From positions 1 to 64,000 of IMG/VR virus record IMGVR_UViG_3300042391_001376: a stretch of DNA of 64,000 nt; one strand, given 5' to 3'. A program made the translations under genes and the position numbers. The notes under the pieces were generated by a model. It was not told the DNA's origin, did no database searches, and saw only the letters and a program-made list of their open reading frames with translations. Origin of the DNA: a virus. Below, piece after piece: positions 44,221-56,000 of the stretch (the first letter of the stretch is position 1; every line of letters begins with the position of its first letter).

Positions 44221-46869
44221 TTAATTACTAGAAATTGCTTTAGTTAGCTTATCATAATAAGGGTCATAGTTCTTTGTTTTTGCTTTAAGCATGACGAGAT
44301 CTACGGCTCCAGAATAGCTTGTGTCTGGGACGTTCTTTCTCATGACCAATCTGAACCTAATAGTATCGGCCAAGTAGTCATAAAAAACAACTATTTCTCC
44401 CGCTACCTCTTTATCAAAGATAATATTTTTACCGTTTTGTATAAAATAATACAATGAATTAGAATCCCTAAATTGAGGGAAGTCTTTAGTCCCAGTGTAA
44501 TTTGTGAGGTTGATAGCCAAAGAGCCGTCTGGCATTTGAATCTTGATTGGGGCGTACCCTGTCTGACTGCCCTGGAATATAGTCCCTATTAAAGGACTGT
44601 AGATAGCACTATTTATATCTTTATTGTTAATATGCGGTATATTCTGTAGTTGTATTCTGTTGAGTGCGTCGGTGCCACCAAAAGTTTCATTAGAATAACC
44701 ATTGCTAGATGATGACTTTAGGGTTTCATCTAGTAAATTCAACCTAAAAAAATCAACATAATCTACGTTATAAAGTGACAGGTCTATTTGGTAAGCACAG
44801 GAGTATATTGAATTTTTTTCTAATTTAAAAACACTAATAGAATTATTGTCAGATATTTTGTAGTCAGATGGCTTTAGGGTCATACCATTTTTGTACAATA
44901 CAAATGCATTACCCTTAAAAGGGAACCTGGTATTGGCCTGGTAAGTTTGTTCATCAAAAAATAAAACTTCTGAATCTATTTTTTCAACACCAGATTCAAC
45001 TATAGGTGTCCAATCCGTTTCTGAAAAAGGAATATCTTTATTTGATATAGATAGTTCATAAGAAATTGGATATTTTAAATCTAATTTAGAATCTAGAATA
45101 TTGAATTCATTATCATTTTTTATTATCTTAGATTTAATTGCTAAAGGATACCCATTAAAGTTTATTTTCTTACTCATAAAACAAGACTTAAGAGATTGGC
45201 TAGGTTGAGTTTCGCAAAAATCTATGCTTTGTAGCGAGAAACTGTACTCATAAGCATCCGATATTTCCTGAGTCACCAACTCTTTTAAGGTTCTATTCTT
45301 CCAAGCAAAGCTATTCTCTGCCCCAATTTCTCCATTAATTATGTTATTGTTTGAATTTTGTGTCGGCAAGAACATTGGTTTAGTAAAGTTGAATATTGAA
45401 TTTACATTACTGTCGGTATTGACAAACACTGGGTTGTCAAATATCTCTCCCCTATCGCCAATCGCATTGATGAAGATGCTTCTAAATAAATTAGTTATAA
45501 GATTGTTTGGAAGAACATGAACTAAATCAGCTGAGAATTTTTCATTGATATAATTATTTTGATAGTTTGAGGACAATATATTATCATTTATAATTGGATA
45601 TTTATATGAATAATAATCATTAATCCTATTGTAAGGATTCTTTGAAGTCTGCCTAAAGCTATTCTTTTTTAAGAATAGATTATAAACTAAACTTTGAAGT
45701 TTATCTGTATTTTTATTTTTTATTTCTTTTACAAATTTAGCTGTGTTATATAAATTTTTCGAATTTATTTCTGTTGCAATTGGCAGGTTTTCTGTCCTGG
45801 TATATGTTGGTTGATTAAATATCAGGATAACTTTGTTAACATTCTTTTTTGTAAATGAAATTTCCGTTGACCCCTCTATCAATCTAGGAGAAGACAGGAC
45901 TCCGTATTCAGTTGATGTGTCAGAAGGTACCGGCATAATCGTGACAATTTCATCGAATTCTTCTGAGTAATTATTTACCGAGAATTTACTTTCATCCAGA
46001 TTAGAGAACAACACCACCTGTAGCAGCTGTAGTCCATTGCCATGACCGCCATCTATCAGTATGGAATCCATTGTCTGAGGGAAAGCAAACTGTAACTCGA
46101 CAGCTGTTTGAGCCCCAAAAATATTTGCAGTAGAATAAGCAATATACTTAGAGTAGTTAGACAATTTTGAAGTAATAACTACAGGCGATTTAGCCGTTAC
46201 GCTCCATGAGTCTGTGTAAACATTATTTATTGCAGAAGAAAAATCAGTATCAGTGGTTATATAATCGGCATAGTTAGATGTTATAGAGTAGCTTTGAATA
46301 AAATCTAAAGAATTTTTTGTATAAGTTTTTTCTCCTATTTTAAACAAGCCTAATTTAGTATCTATAAACCCATTCCCAGATTCATTAAAATTAATTCCAT
46401 CCCTGTCTGGCAAGGGCAAGACATATCCGTCTGCCCTGTAATCGTTCATAAAATTATCAAATTTTTCTACATAATTAGAATTAAATAAATCATCTTTGCC
46501 AGATATATATTCATAGTTATCTATATAAGATTCTAAAGCTTGAATATCTTTTTCTATTTTTTGTATCTCTGAAGAAAAAACATCTATTATAGAATTAATA
46601 AACAAGTTAACCACATTGACAGACGAGTAATAAGACTTAGTCCTTAGGTCTGCATCTCTAAATATATCTATGAAGACTTGTTTATTCATTTCTGAAAGAG
46701 CGCCGAAGTTAGCCGGAGAAAAGTTTGCATCAGCTCTAAAGGAATTAAGCCTTGATATAAGTGAAGAAATATCTTGTTTACTTGTTTTTATTTCTTTTAT
46801 TATAGAACCTATAGCTGATTGGGAATTGTTTGATAAAGTATTAATCATCGATGGAAGAAATCTATTCAT
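44221..46869 (-). CDS. Large virion protein of the four-member family
   Basis: This 882-residue protein has a coiled coil near the N-terminus (IGSIIKEIKTSKQDISSLIS) and beta domains with NKVILIFNQPTYTRTENLPI and EYSFSLQSIDFCET, paralleling the QPxY...GhRD pairs of the two following proteins. A unique C-terminal part has GTIFQGSQTGYAPIKIQMPD and RFRLVMRKNVPDTSYSGAVD. The gene overlaps the upstream giant gene by 8 bases. Confidence 0.65.
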   Translation of the reverse strand: MNRFLPSMINTLSNNSQSAIGSIIKEIKTSKQDISSLISRLNSFRADANFSPANFGALSEMNKQVFIDIFRDADLRTKSYYSSVNVVNLFINSIIDVFSSEIQKIEKDIQALESYIDNYEYISGKDDLFNSNYVEKFDNFMNDYRADGYVLPLPDRDGINFNESGNGFIDTKLGLFKIGEKTYTKNSLDFIQSYSITSNYADYITTDTDFSSAINNVYTDSWSVTAKSPVVITSKLSNYSKYIAYSTANIFGAQTAVELQFAFPQTMDSILIDGGHGNGLQLLQVVLFSNLDESKFSVNNYSEEFDEIVTIMPVPSDTSTEYGVLSSPRLIEGSTEISFTKKNVNKVILIFNQPTYTRTENLPIATEINSKNLYNTAKFVKEIKNKNTDKLQSLVYNLFLKKNSFRQTSKNPYNRINDYYSYKYPIINDNILSSNYQNNYINEKFSADLVHVLPNNLITNLFRSIFINAIGDRGEIFDNPVFVNTDSNVNSIFNFTKPMFLPTQNSNNNIINGEIGAENSFAWKNRTLKELVTQEISDAYEYSFSLQSIDFCETQPSQSLKSCFMSKKINFNGYPLAIKSKIIKNDNEFNILDSKLDLKYPISYELSISNKDIPFSETDWTPIVESGVEKIDSEVLFFDEQTYQANTRFPFKGNAFVLYKNGMTLKPSDYKISDNNSISVFKLEKNSIYSCAYQIDLSLYNVDYVDFFRLNLLDETLKSSSSNGYSNETFGGTDALNRIQLQNIPHINNKDINSAIYSPLIGTIFQGSQTGYAPIKIQMPDGSLAINLTNYTGTKDFPQFRDSNSLYYFIQNGKNIIFDKEVAGEIVVFYDYLADTIRFRLVMRKNVPDTSYSGAVDLVMLKAKTKNYDPYYDKLTKAISSN

Positions 46870-49800
46870 AAGTCTTTGTCCTCCAAGCTACACCATCTAA
46901 GTTTTGGATCTCGAACCCAACACCCGCAGTAATGTTCCTATTAACTATATCATATATTTCTTCTATAGATTTAAAATTGTCTTTAACTGCGTCAGGAATC
47001 CTTATTATCACATAACCGCCCTTAGGATATGTTGTAGGGTTCATCGAATAAATGTCCCAGTAAGAATTAACTCCATTGATTTGTCTTAATTCAGAGTAAG
47101 AAGTGACATCTGAAACAACGCCACCACCCTTGACCCTAACGTCATTTATGTTCACAGAAGAATTTTGATCAGAATTTGTTATATAAACAACGCCTATAGG
47201 TAAAGCTATAGGATCATATCTATGAGAAAGCTTATTGAACATATTTTTATCAGAAGTAAAATGAACTGGATAAGAATTTGCATATTCAGATACTGCAATC
47301 TTCTTGTTAATAGACGGTTGATTGACTGGCCCCTCATACATTGTGTGGACTGGGTTACTTAATACATCTATCTTTGTCGGCATAAGGTATATGTATAGTG
47401 GTTTATTATCATCTATTTTATCATAATTCAAGAAAGGATTAAGCGGCACTTCTTCGCCCTCTACTTGGTAAATCCAAACCGTATTATCGACTATGGTGTA
47501 ATCAACTTTTATCAAGTCAGAAGAAGCAACTATTGCTGATTTGAATTCTATGATGCCACTGTTCGAATCAATATCTTTAACTTCGCTGTATGGAAGCTCA
47601 AGCCAAGTGGAAGATGTATCTGCCCTTACATAGACTGTTAAGGCTGGAATAATTGCTGGCAATTTAGACTCCACCTGGTCGTCTATCGGCATGGTGTACA
47701 TCAAGAGCGGTGTCCTACGAAGTTTTATTTTCTTCGAGGAAATTACCAAAGGTATTTCATTTTTTATATCTTTATTTTTATGACCAAAAATTCTTGAGAA
47801 ATTGTTGGCAAGAATAGAAGCTGAAGTGTCATACGTACAGCTAAGAACCTGACCAACGTACTTTGCTCTCCAGTCAGAGAAGGCATAATTCCTTGATAGG
47901 AATATGTTTTTATTAAAGGATCCGGCAGTTACCCTCAATGGCCATGGTTCTTTCCTGGTTATCGGGTCTGACATTTCTGTGATCTTTATCGCACTCGAAT
48001 TACGGTACTTGACTGAATAGACAGGAGTGATCATTTTTGGGCTCAAAGATATAGGCTTATAGGTGTTTGTATTTTGTGCCCCGATATAATCTACAGACTG
48101 GTCTAAGTTGCCATCTGCGTCAAATGCCATTGTCGCAACGTAAATATTGTTTACCCCTCTTGAAATAATATCGTTATAAGAAACTAGCTTGCCTATGAAT
48201 TCTTTTTCTTTTCTATCATAGAACCCATAAACCAAACCATCATTTTCATATGTATTATTATTAATTGATACGTAACCATACTTAATATCAAATGTGAAAG
48301 ATGGATCATATTGGGTGGTACTTATTATGTCAGCGCCAACATCCTCAGGAGAAGGCACCCCGACCGGCTTGCCAGAAGAATCACACAAAAGAATTAAACC
48401 ATCATTAACAGTGATCGAATTAACTTTTTCTATAAATTCTCCATCTGTATTAATTAAAGAATATGTATCTATTATATTTTCTTCAGATAAATAAGTATCT
48501 CTACCCGAATAATAAGTGGCAGATGTTTTTATTTTAAATCCACTAGATTTAGGTTGAGTAGGCGTCAAAATATTTGGTACATTTCCATGATAAAACACTG
48601 TGCAAACAGACGAAGGTGTGACGGATTGAGCATTAACTTTTGACGTTACTGAAATTAATTCAACTGATGTACCGTTGTCTATAGAAACAGCAACTGGGTT
48701 TGCAAAGTTGATCGTTATTCCATTATTTTGTATTGTATCTATTGTGTTTGGATCGCTCACAACCTGCTCGTTTAGTAGTGCATTAAGTGAAGTGTCTATT
48801 ATAGGAGTCTGTGATGATAATGTTTTTGAGTAAGATTTTCCTAAATAATTATAGGAAAAACTATCAAGTAATACGTTTTTGCCACTTAAATATCCAACGT
48901 TGTAATCAACACTGTACTCTGACAGTGAAGAAAGATTATCAAAGTTTTCAGTTAAATAAGCTGTTGCACTAATGTATACATCTGTTGTTTGTATCAAATC
49001 TTTATAAACTATACTTCTTTCAACTTCATCTAAATCTAAATTGATTGGATTTATTTCCTGATTCTCATCAGGCGTTGGGTTAAAGAAGGAAATGATATCT
49101 TCTGTCCAATTTTGACTAGCGTTACTCCATACATAAAACTTGTTAGTCAAAGTTGTATATATTAAGTGTCCATCAAGGGAGCTGACAAGTTTATTGCCTG
49201 ACCAAGATAAGTTAACATCCTGGATTCCGTCTTGGTCCAGTAGCCAATAGTTTGCAAGCTCTTCTATTTCTGGCTTGTCTATACTTGGGAAAGCTTGATG
49301 CACCTTATTGTAGTCAAAAGGTGTATCTTCTATAGAATCTTTTGGTGGTTCTGATGTATCTTTGGTTTTTAGATCTGCGGTAATGCCAACGATCCCAAAT
49401 CCTTCCGCAAGACTGCCCCAAGGTCCGCCTAATTGTCTGCCATTGGTTTGTATCCTGACGAACATATTCTTACACGTTGCAGTAGAGACTCCAGCTAAAT
49501 CTATCTCCAAATTATTTCCGACTAAGGTGACCCCATTGGTTGCCTTGTTTACAGCATAAGCCTTAAAGATGGTGTTAGCAGCGAATCTTTTTTGTCCACC
49601 CTGGATTGGATCTTCTGGCGAATAACCATAGCCCACCAACTTAACCTTATTCCACGGAGCGCCTTCTAATTTAATTCTTATCTTATTAACCTTTTGATAA
49701 TTTTCTGGGTTTGGAATAGAAAAGAAAATGAAGTCTTCTATGGTTGAAGGAGAGTTTGAAACATTTCCCGTAAAAGAAATTCTTCTATATGATCCACCAG

Positions 49801-52800
49801 AATTAATTTGTGAAGCTTCAATCTGCTTAAAGACTGACTCAACGAATCTACTTACGTCATGCTCTGCTGCAAGGCTAATTAACCTGTTGTAATATATCGG
49901 CTCATACCTGCTCCAAAACTTTATAACATATGCCATCAAAGATTTTGTTTCACTATCAACAACTCCATCCGGAGGATATAACAGTGGAACTCTTGGCACT
50001 GCGCCAGCCCCTAAAGTCCCTAACTTAACTCTTGTTTGGAATTCTTTAACAGCTGCTGACAAGCCGGCAGTGTACGTCGTATTGTTTTCTGGTTGTTCTT
50101 TTACTTTTGTCTTTGCGTTTACTAGAGTTTTATTCATGTTGTAAAAACCAGCAGCTTGCATAACACATTTAATATACTTGACGTATGGGTGCTTAGCCCC
50201 AACCCTCCAAGTCGCAATGGGGTACCCAGCCGTAGCTGCTTCTATATCCCATGTGTATTCAAAGCTTTTAAAGTTCTGTGCACTTAGTTCGGATATAACC
50301 GGCAGTCTTCCGGACACATCAAGCTGTCTACCGGATACTATGTTGGTACAAGGTACGTCTAAAACATTTTGTCCTTCAATTATAATTGGGTCAGCATCGG
50401 GTGCTGGGTGCGTTATTAGTCTGTTTGTTCCTGCGTAGTTTCTAGTGACAGTACCGACAACTTTTACTGACCTTAATGCCCCTTGTGCTTTATAGGTTAA
50501 ATTAAGTTTTGTTTTTACTGTTCCAGAAAACGCTAATGCTTTTTCTGTGGTTGATATTCTTGAATACTTTACGCCAAATCTAAATGGATATGATTTAAAA
50601 TACGAAGAAGGACTTATCGAACTGTTTAGTTTTTTGTTTCCTCCAACTTTTATCTCACCCATTTCCCTTACCTCATAAGGGCCATATCCTTCTGGTATAT
50701 ATAATTTGTTAGATATCTTTTCTGTAAATGCAAAAATCTTTTGATCTTTATTTAATAGCTTATATAAATAATATGAAGTAGAAAAATTTTCCAGCGTGCT
50801 AGATAGCACTTTTGATTGAACTAATTCATTGGCGGTAAAAGAAGGAGACGAAATAATAATGTCAGGGTTTGTTATTTCAATATAAAAATCTGTGTTATTA
50901 GATACAACGCTTGGACTAATTAACTGTGAAGACAAAGATCCTGGCAATGATTCAGAAACTTTTCTTAAGTAGTACTTTTTTAAAGAATCGTCATTGCCCA
51001 AAAGATCTCTTGCATATTGGACCGTTGATGAACTGTTAGAAATGTTTGTAAAGTATTTTGTCTTTTCATCATCCATCAAAGCTGACTGATCCATTACCCA
51101 AGATGACTCCCAAGGGCCAACAAAATTGTACAGAGAAGGTCTTAAATCTATTTTTCTTGTGGCTTGGCTTCTGGAGTAAAGTGCATACATTAAAGAGTTA
51201 TACAGAAGCTTGAATGGCCCCTCTACAAAGCCAGGCATCGTGCTGTAGTCTAGCTGCTCATAAACAGAAGCTGATGCATTAATGTTTAGGACGTTTGGCT
51301 GATCATTTAGGTGGAATACACTATTGCAATATTCTAAAAATGAGAATGAACAAAAAACTATATTACCTTGAGAAAGCTTATCGCCACTTGAAGTGAAGGT
51401 GAATGTTGCTCCAGCTGGTCTTTTTGCACCTGCAGTTGGGCCGACATTGAAAAAAACTTTACTTTGATCAACGGAAACTATACTTCTATATGTGCCCTTT
51501 TTAACCCCAAAGATTCCATAATCTTCATTATTAAAAATTGTTGAATCAATATTCCATCCACCATTTTTATTTTCATCTAAAATATTTGATTCAAGATATT
51601 CGTAATATGAATCTACGACTTGCGCTTGAAAGCCAGCAACTTGTATATCATTAAATACAAAAGGTTTATCTCCTGGGTACGAAGACGCGTCTACCAGTAA
51701 CGTCCCGTTTTTTAACGTTACATATTCACTAATAAGATTTGTTGCTTTTTGGGTTAAGGCACTCGTAGGACTAAACGAAAGGATATCAAAATCAGCTAAA
51801 CTGTCAACAGACTGTACGTCCACCATCCAATATCTTGCTTCTGATTTACTTGGCTTGCCACCCTCTATCGACTGAATCCAAACCTTAGATTCAACCTCTG
51901 GATTTTCAAAAATATAATTTGACATGTTAAAAGCTGATTTTTGTAATCTATAAAAAACATATGGATTTATATTTTCAAGTGCAGTTGTATCAGTAGAGTC
52001 ATATAGGACTCCGACATTGACTGTCCTTTGCTTTATCTGACCTGACTCTTCTGCGTCTTTTGAGTTGTCCATGATGTCATAGTTGACCGATTGGTTTACT
52101 CTTGCTACTAATCTCCAGTTGAAGACCTCATAGTTTCTATTGTCGAATAAAGCTTTTCTAGGAGCAAAAACTTGATAGCTGTTATAGTCTAGGTTATGAG
52201 AAAATATTTCAGAATATTTTTTATTAAACTTTTTTATAGAATAAATCTTTTTACTATGCTTTGATATAACGGAAGCTTCTTCTGCAACTTCTGAATAGAA
52301 CGGAACAGCATTAATTGTTTCAACGTATCTTAATGTTTGAGATACCACTTCTCCATCCTCATCAAGAATGATTTTATCGTAAACTAACTTTAAGTTTATT
52401 GGATCAGAAGAATCTAAACCGATGAAAACCCTATACGGTATTTCTGTATTTGTAGAATTTGATTCAGTTAAATAAGGATCTAAAAGAATTTTATATTTTT
52501 TTCTTCCAGTATTCTTATCTATATATTCTTGGTTTTGAGAATCTATAACTTTAATATTTATATTCTTGTAATAAGAAGCATCGTGGTAGTCGTCTAGATC
52601 ATTAATGCCATAACCAGACGGAGCTGAAATAAAGTATCTACTAATATAATAGTGATGTAGGAAGTCGTTTTCGTTCACTGAATCGGAATATATTCTTTCA
52701 GTAGTAAAATCTTTAGAAAGAAAAGTATCGCTGATAGTTAAATCAGAGGTGTGGAAATCTGTATTGCCGTCTTTGTCTTGCAGGATCCCCATCTCGTTGG

Positions 52801-53002
52801 CAAAGAATATTTTTGTTTCATCTTGTGAAACAATTTTGTTTTCTGCTATCGTGTCAGATATATCTATAATCTTTAAATTGTCTATTGGGTTTAACGGCTG
52901 ACTGGAAAAATAAGCTAACCCTGCTCCATTGCCTGGGATAAAGTTGCCAATCTTAACGGCTTCTTCATTCCCTATGGTTGTTATATTATTAAATTTTTCC
53001 AT
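46862..53002 (-). CDS. Giant virion protein with an embedded peptidoglycan-binding-like domain
   Basis: This 2046-residue protein is mostly beta-rich, repeated fibronectin/beta-sandwich-like stretches without clear repeats by eye. Mid-protein there is a PG_binding_1-like unit: YIKCVMQAAGFYNMNKTLVN, SAAVKEFQTRVKLG and YPPDGVVDSETKSLMAYVIK. The end has AVKDNFKSIEEIYDIVNRNI and GFEIQNLDGVAWRT. The TAATG junction couples it to the gene upstream. It probably forms a tail/baseplate adhesin that touches the cell wall (inference). Confidence 0.65.
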   Translation of the reverse strand: MEKFNNITTIGNEEAVKIGNFIPGNGAGLAYFSSQPLNPIDNLKIIDISDTIAENKIVSQDETKIFFANEMGILQDKDGNTDFHTSDLTISDTFLSKDFTTERIYSDSVNENDFLHHYYISRYFISAPSGYGINDLDDYHDASYYKNINIKVIDSQNQEYIDKNTGRKKYKILLDPYLTESNSTNTEIPYRVFIGLDSSDPINLKLVYDKIILDEDGEVVSQTLRYVETINAVPFYSEVAEEASVISKHSKKIYSIKKFNKKYSEIFSHNLDYNSYQVFAPRKALFDNRNYEVFNWRLVARVNQSVNYDIMDNSKDAEESGQIKQRTVNVGVLYDSTDTTALENINPYVFYRLQKSAFNMSNYIFENPEVESKVWIQSIEGGKPSKSEARYWMVDVQSVDSLADFDILSFSPTSALTQKATNLISEYVTLKNGTLLVDASSYPGDKPFVFNDIQVAGFQAQVVDSYYEYLESNILDENKNGGWNIDSTIFNNEDYGIFGVKKGTYRSIVSVDQSKVFFNVGPTAGAKRPAGATFTFTSSGDKLSQGNIVFCSFSFLEYCNSVFHLNDQPNVLNINASASVYEQLDYSTMPGFVEGPFKLLYNSLMYALYSRSQATRKIDLRPSLYNFVGPWESSWVMDQSALMDDEKTKYFTNISNSSSTVQYARDLLGNDDSLKKYYLRKVSESLPGSLSSQLISPSVVSNNTDFYIEITNPDIIISSPSFTANELVQSKVLSSTLENFSTSYYLYKLLNKDQKIFAFTEKISNKLYIPEGYGPYEVREMGEIKVGGNKKLNSSISPSSYFKSYPFRFGVKYSRISTTEKALAFSGTVKTKLNLTYKAQGALRSVKVVGTVTRNYAGTNRLITHPAPDADPIIIEGQNVLDVPCTNIVSGRQLDVSGRLPVISELSAQNFKSFEYTWDIEAATAGYPIATWRVGAKHPYVKYIKCVMQAAGFYNMNKTLVNAKTKVKEQPENNTTYTAGLSAAVKEFQTRVKLGTLGAGAVPRVPLLYPPDGVVDSETKSLMAYVIKFWSRYEPIYYNRLISLAAEHDVSRFVESVFKQIEASQINSGGSYRRISFTGNVSNSPSTIEDFIFFSIPNPENYQKVNKIRIKLEGAPWNKVKLVGYGYSPEDPIQGGQKRFAANTIFKAYAVNKATNGVTLVGNNLEIDLAGVSTATCKNMFVRIQTNGRQLGGPWGSLAEGFGIVGITADLKTKDTSEPPKDSIEDTPFDYNKVHQAFPSIDKPEIEELANYWLLDQDGIQDVNLSWSGNKLVSSLDGHLIYTTLTNKFYVWSNASQNWTEDIISFFNPTPDENQEINPINLDLDEVERSIVYKDLIQTTDVYISATAYLTENFDNLSSLSEYSVDYNVGYLSGKNVLLDSFSYNYLGKSYSKTLSSQTPIIDTSLNALLNEQVVSDPNTIDTIQNNGITINFANPVAVSIDNGTSVELISVTSKVNAQSVTPSSVCTVFYHGNVPNILTPTQPKSSGFKIKTSATYYSGRDTYLSEENIIDTYSLINTDGEFIEKVNSITVNDGLILLCDSSGKPVGVPSPEDVGADIISTTQYDPSFTFDIKYGYVSINNNTYENDGLVYGFYDRKEKEFIGKLVSYNDIISRGVNNIYVATMAFDADGNLDQSVDYIGAQNTNTYKPISLSPKMITPVYSVKYRNSSAIKITEMSDPITRKEPWPLRVTAGSFNKNIFLSRNYAFSDWRAKYVGQVLSCTYDTSASILANNFSRIFGHKNKDIKNEIPLVISSKKIKLRRTPLLMYTMPIDDQVESKLPAIIPALTVYVRADTSSTWLELPYSEVKDIDSNSGIIEFKSAIVASSDLIKVDYTIVDNTVWIYQVEGEEVPLNPFLNYDKIDDNKPLYIYLMPTKIDVLSNPVHTMYEGPVNQPSINKKIAVSEYANSYPVHFTSDKNMFNKLSHRYDPIALPIGVVYITNSDQNSSVNINDVRVKGGGVVSDVTSYSELRQINGVNSYWDIYSMNPTTYPKGGYVIIRIPDAVKDNFKSIEEIYDIVNRNITAGVGFEIQNLDGVAWRTKTYE

Positions 53003-56000
53003 TAACTTTCCTCATAACCGACTATATAATTCGGTGTAGCTATAACATTTGGTGTTGAACCGAACAGACCCATTTGGTACTGGTCGTAATAATCAACCGG
53101 CAACCATCTAGGTGGCAACCAATTAAGATTCGGCGTTGCACTTGGCGTTGCCCCAAAGTCTTGTGTAATTAAATTAAATGTAAAGTTTGGAGTAGCTATT
53201 ATGTCTTCATCGTCACTTGTATTAATATAGTACGAAGGCAGTACAGTTTGTTCATCTAAATATTGGATATTATCAAATCTTTCATACCAGTAAGCGACAT
53301 CGCCATACAGCGTATTTGGTGTTGCCGAAGCCACCCCTGCCATATCTGTTTCCACTGAAACAAACCAATACCCTGGGTTATTTCTTGGCTGAGAATAGAA
53401 CGGTCCGACGGAAAACTTGCCGTCTGGAGAAGCATGTGTGTAGCCAGATATATAATTTCTTCCTGGCGATACTGAAGAGGTGCTGTAGTCCACCGTGTTT
53501 AGAACATCATATAAAGTTCTAGCTTTTCTCCAGTATATTACTGGGGTAGAAGAAGGTGGATTGTTGTTTGAATTAATATAGCCATAAATATAATTTTCAC
53601 TTATTCCATCAGACTCTATTATTAGCTTAGAACTAGCAGCTTTAAATTCATAGGCCGAATTATAATTATCTATAAACTCTATATTTGCCCCAGTTATAAA
53701 TGCGCCAGATTCGCTATTAGTATGAGCATTGGCCTGAGGGTATGAAACGCCAGTTACAAGTATAGAAGCATATAGGGCTGCTGTTGGAACACCAGTGAAT
53801 CTTATTTTTGTTTTAGCAAGACCGTATTTGTTCGTTGTGAGATACTCATCTTGCAAATCAAGAAGGTCGCTCGATAGCTGGAACGTTTGATAAGGTTTAA
53901 AGTTGCCAGCTGAATCGTAAGATGTTATTGTTAAATAAATAATATCATCTATATTTTTTGATATTTGTTGCGGAGATATTTCAACAACTGCGGTGCTAAA
54001 ATCGTACTCATCCTTGCTTAGATAAACATAACCTTCTTCTACTGGAATCTCTGCGCCACTTAAATGTAATCCAAGCGGGGTGGATGTTTCCTGCATAGCT
54101 GATTCATATATTATTTCATAAGAGCCAGTAGCTGCACTTGGGGTTGCTGAAAAATAAACTTTTGAATAATATTCATCTTTTGTTTCAGAGTAAACATTTC
54201 TATCCACATAAAAAGCTTGAGACAAAGAATAACTAATGGTGTATTCTCTGCCAGGCACAAGGATACTGCCGCTTGTAGCGACATTGTCATACACTTCTAT
54301 TTTGTTAACCTTATAGGAATACTTGTCTTCACCACTCATTAAATAGTCTGAACTGGAAATGTAGAATTCTCCATCAAGGTAAAGAGGTATTATCCCAGGA
54401 GTTGAATAGTCTGTGCCTATTGACCAAATATAAAATTCTGGATTTAATGGAGATTGTGTTAAAACTTTTCCTGTATAGTTGTCTTTTATTATAATATCTT
54501 TTACATTTAAATGAGAGATGTATAGTGCGCCGTGCTCTGAGCAAACCAATGTTTCTTGGTTGTTAAACACAACCTTACCAGGAGTTGCTGTATCGGAGAA
54601 TGCCATCTCCTCAAGAGTAAAATCCATATCTCCATCTTTAACTGAGATAAGAACTGGGGCTCCCTGCGTTGGCGTCTTAGACAAATCAACATTAAAGAAG
54701 CTACCCTGATACAAGTCAACTATAGGTTTAGCATAAACATAGTTCTGTTCATCGGCTAGATTTAACCACCCTGTGTTCATCGAAATTGGATTTGAGCTTA
54801 TTGAATTTGAAAAAGTATTCTTATAACCTTTATCTAAATTAACATTTATATCAATTGGAGAAAAGTAAAAAGTTTTATCTAAAGAATTATATATTTCTTT
54901 GATAACCTTAGAAGAATCTTGGCTGTATTGAAGCAGTGCGCTATCTTCTCTAAGCACTGTCTCCTGCGAAGCCTCAAGGATTACCTTATCGTTCAATGAT
55001 ACTGGCTTGATTTCCGTTATATAATATTGATTATTTGAATCTGTAGTTAAACCAAAATCTTGTCTATCCAAAGAATAAGTGTCTAAGAATGTATCTCTTT
55101 TATTTTGATCGAATGGGCTATTGCTTTCTTGTGCTACTTCTTCTCTCTTGTAAATGTTTCCAAGATAGTCAGCGTAGCCTCTAATCATTGGAGTTGTTTT
55201 TAGTTCGCCTTCTTCAGTAGGTATCCAAACTGGGCTCTTAAACGGATAGTTTGGTGTCGATTGAAGATTGTTTGTCACGCCCAACACATACGGCAGTGCG
55301 CTGTAATTAAAAGTTGCTGACTCAAAATGATTAGAATAAATAGGTGTTGTAAGTTCTGTTTCTGAATAAGAATTCAAAATTATATTTGGCGAGGAAGGAA
55401 CAAAGTATTTAGTATCCAACATAGGGAAGTAAGACTTACCACCGTAGTTTGGGGAGAAATCAAGCGTAGTAACAGGTTGCCCTGGCTCCCTATAGATTTC
55501 TTCAACTGTGAAAATTGGCTTAGAATCTATTTTAATATTTTCTATGATTAATCTATTAGGGGTTCCACTAGTCGGAATCAACAAATTCTTTGTTAAATCA
55601 GATACAAATATTGTTTCATCTTGTGTCAAATCTGGATCATTATCTTTATTTATTATAATTGAATCTTCAACAACGTTAGAATATTTTATTGTTGGGGTTG
55701 AACCGTAAACTGTTGAACCTATTTTAAAGTTTGCATTTATATAATTAATATTTGGAGTAGCCAACGTTATCGCTGTAAATCCTGGGTTTACTGCTGAAAC
55801 ATTTGATTCATTAAATGTGACTCTATACTCGCCGCCAGGTACGAATGTATACATTTGGGCCTCTGGTGACCATTGAAGCTTATTAACTATCCTTACTGAA
55901 CTTGCTTTCTTTATATCTATAGATGAAGTTCTAGGTGTTGCTAAAGAATTTTCATATTCATAATTATAAGTTTTTTCTTTAAAAATTACATTTTGATTTG

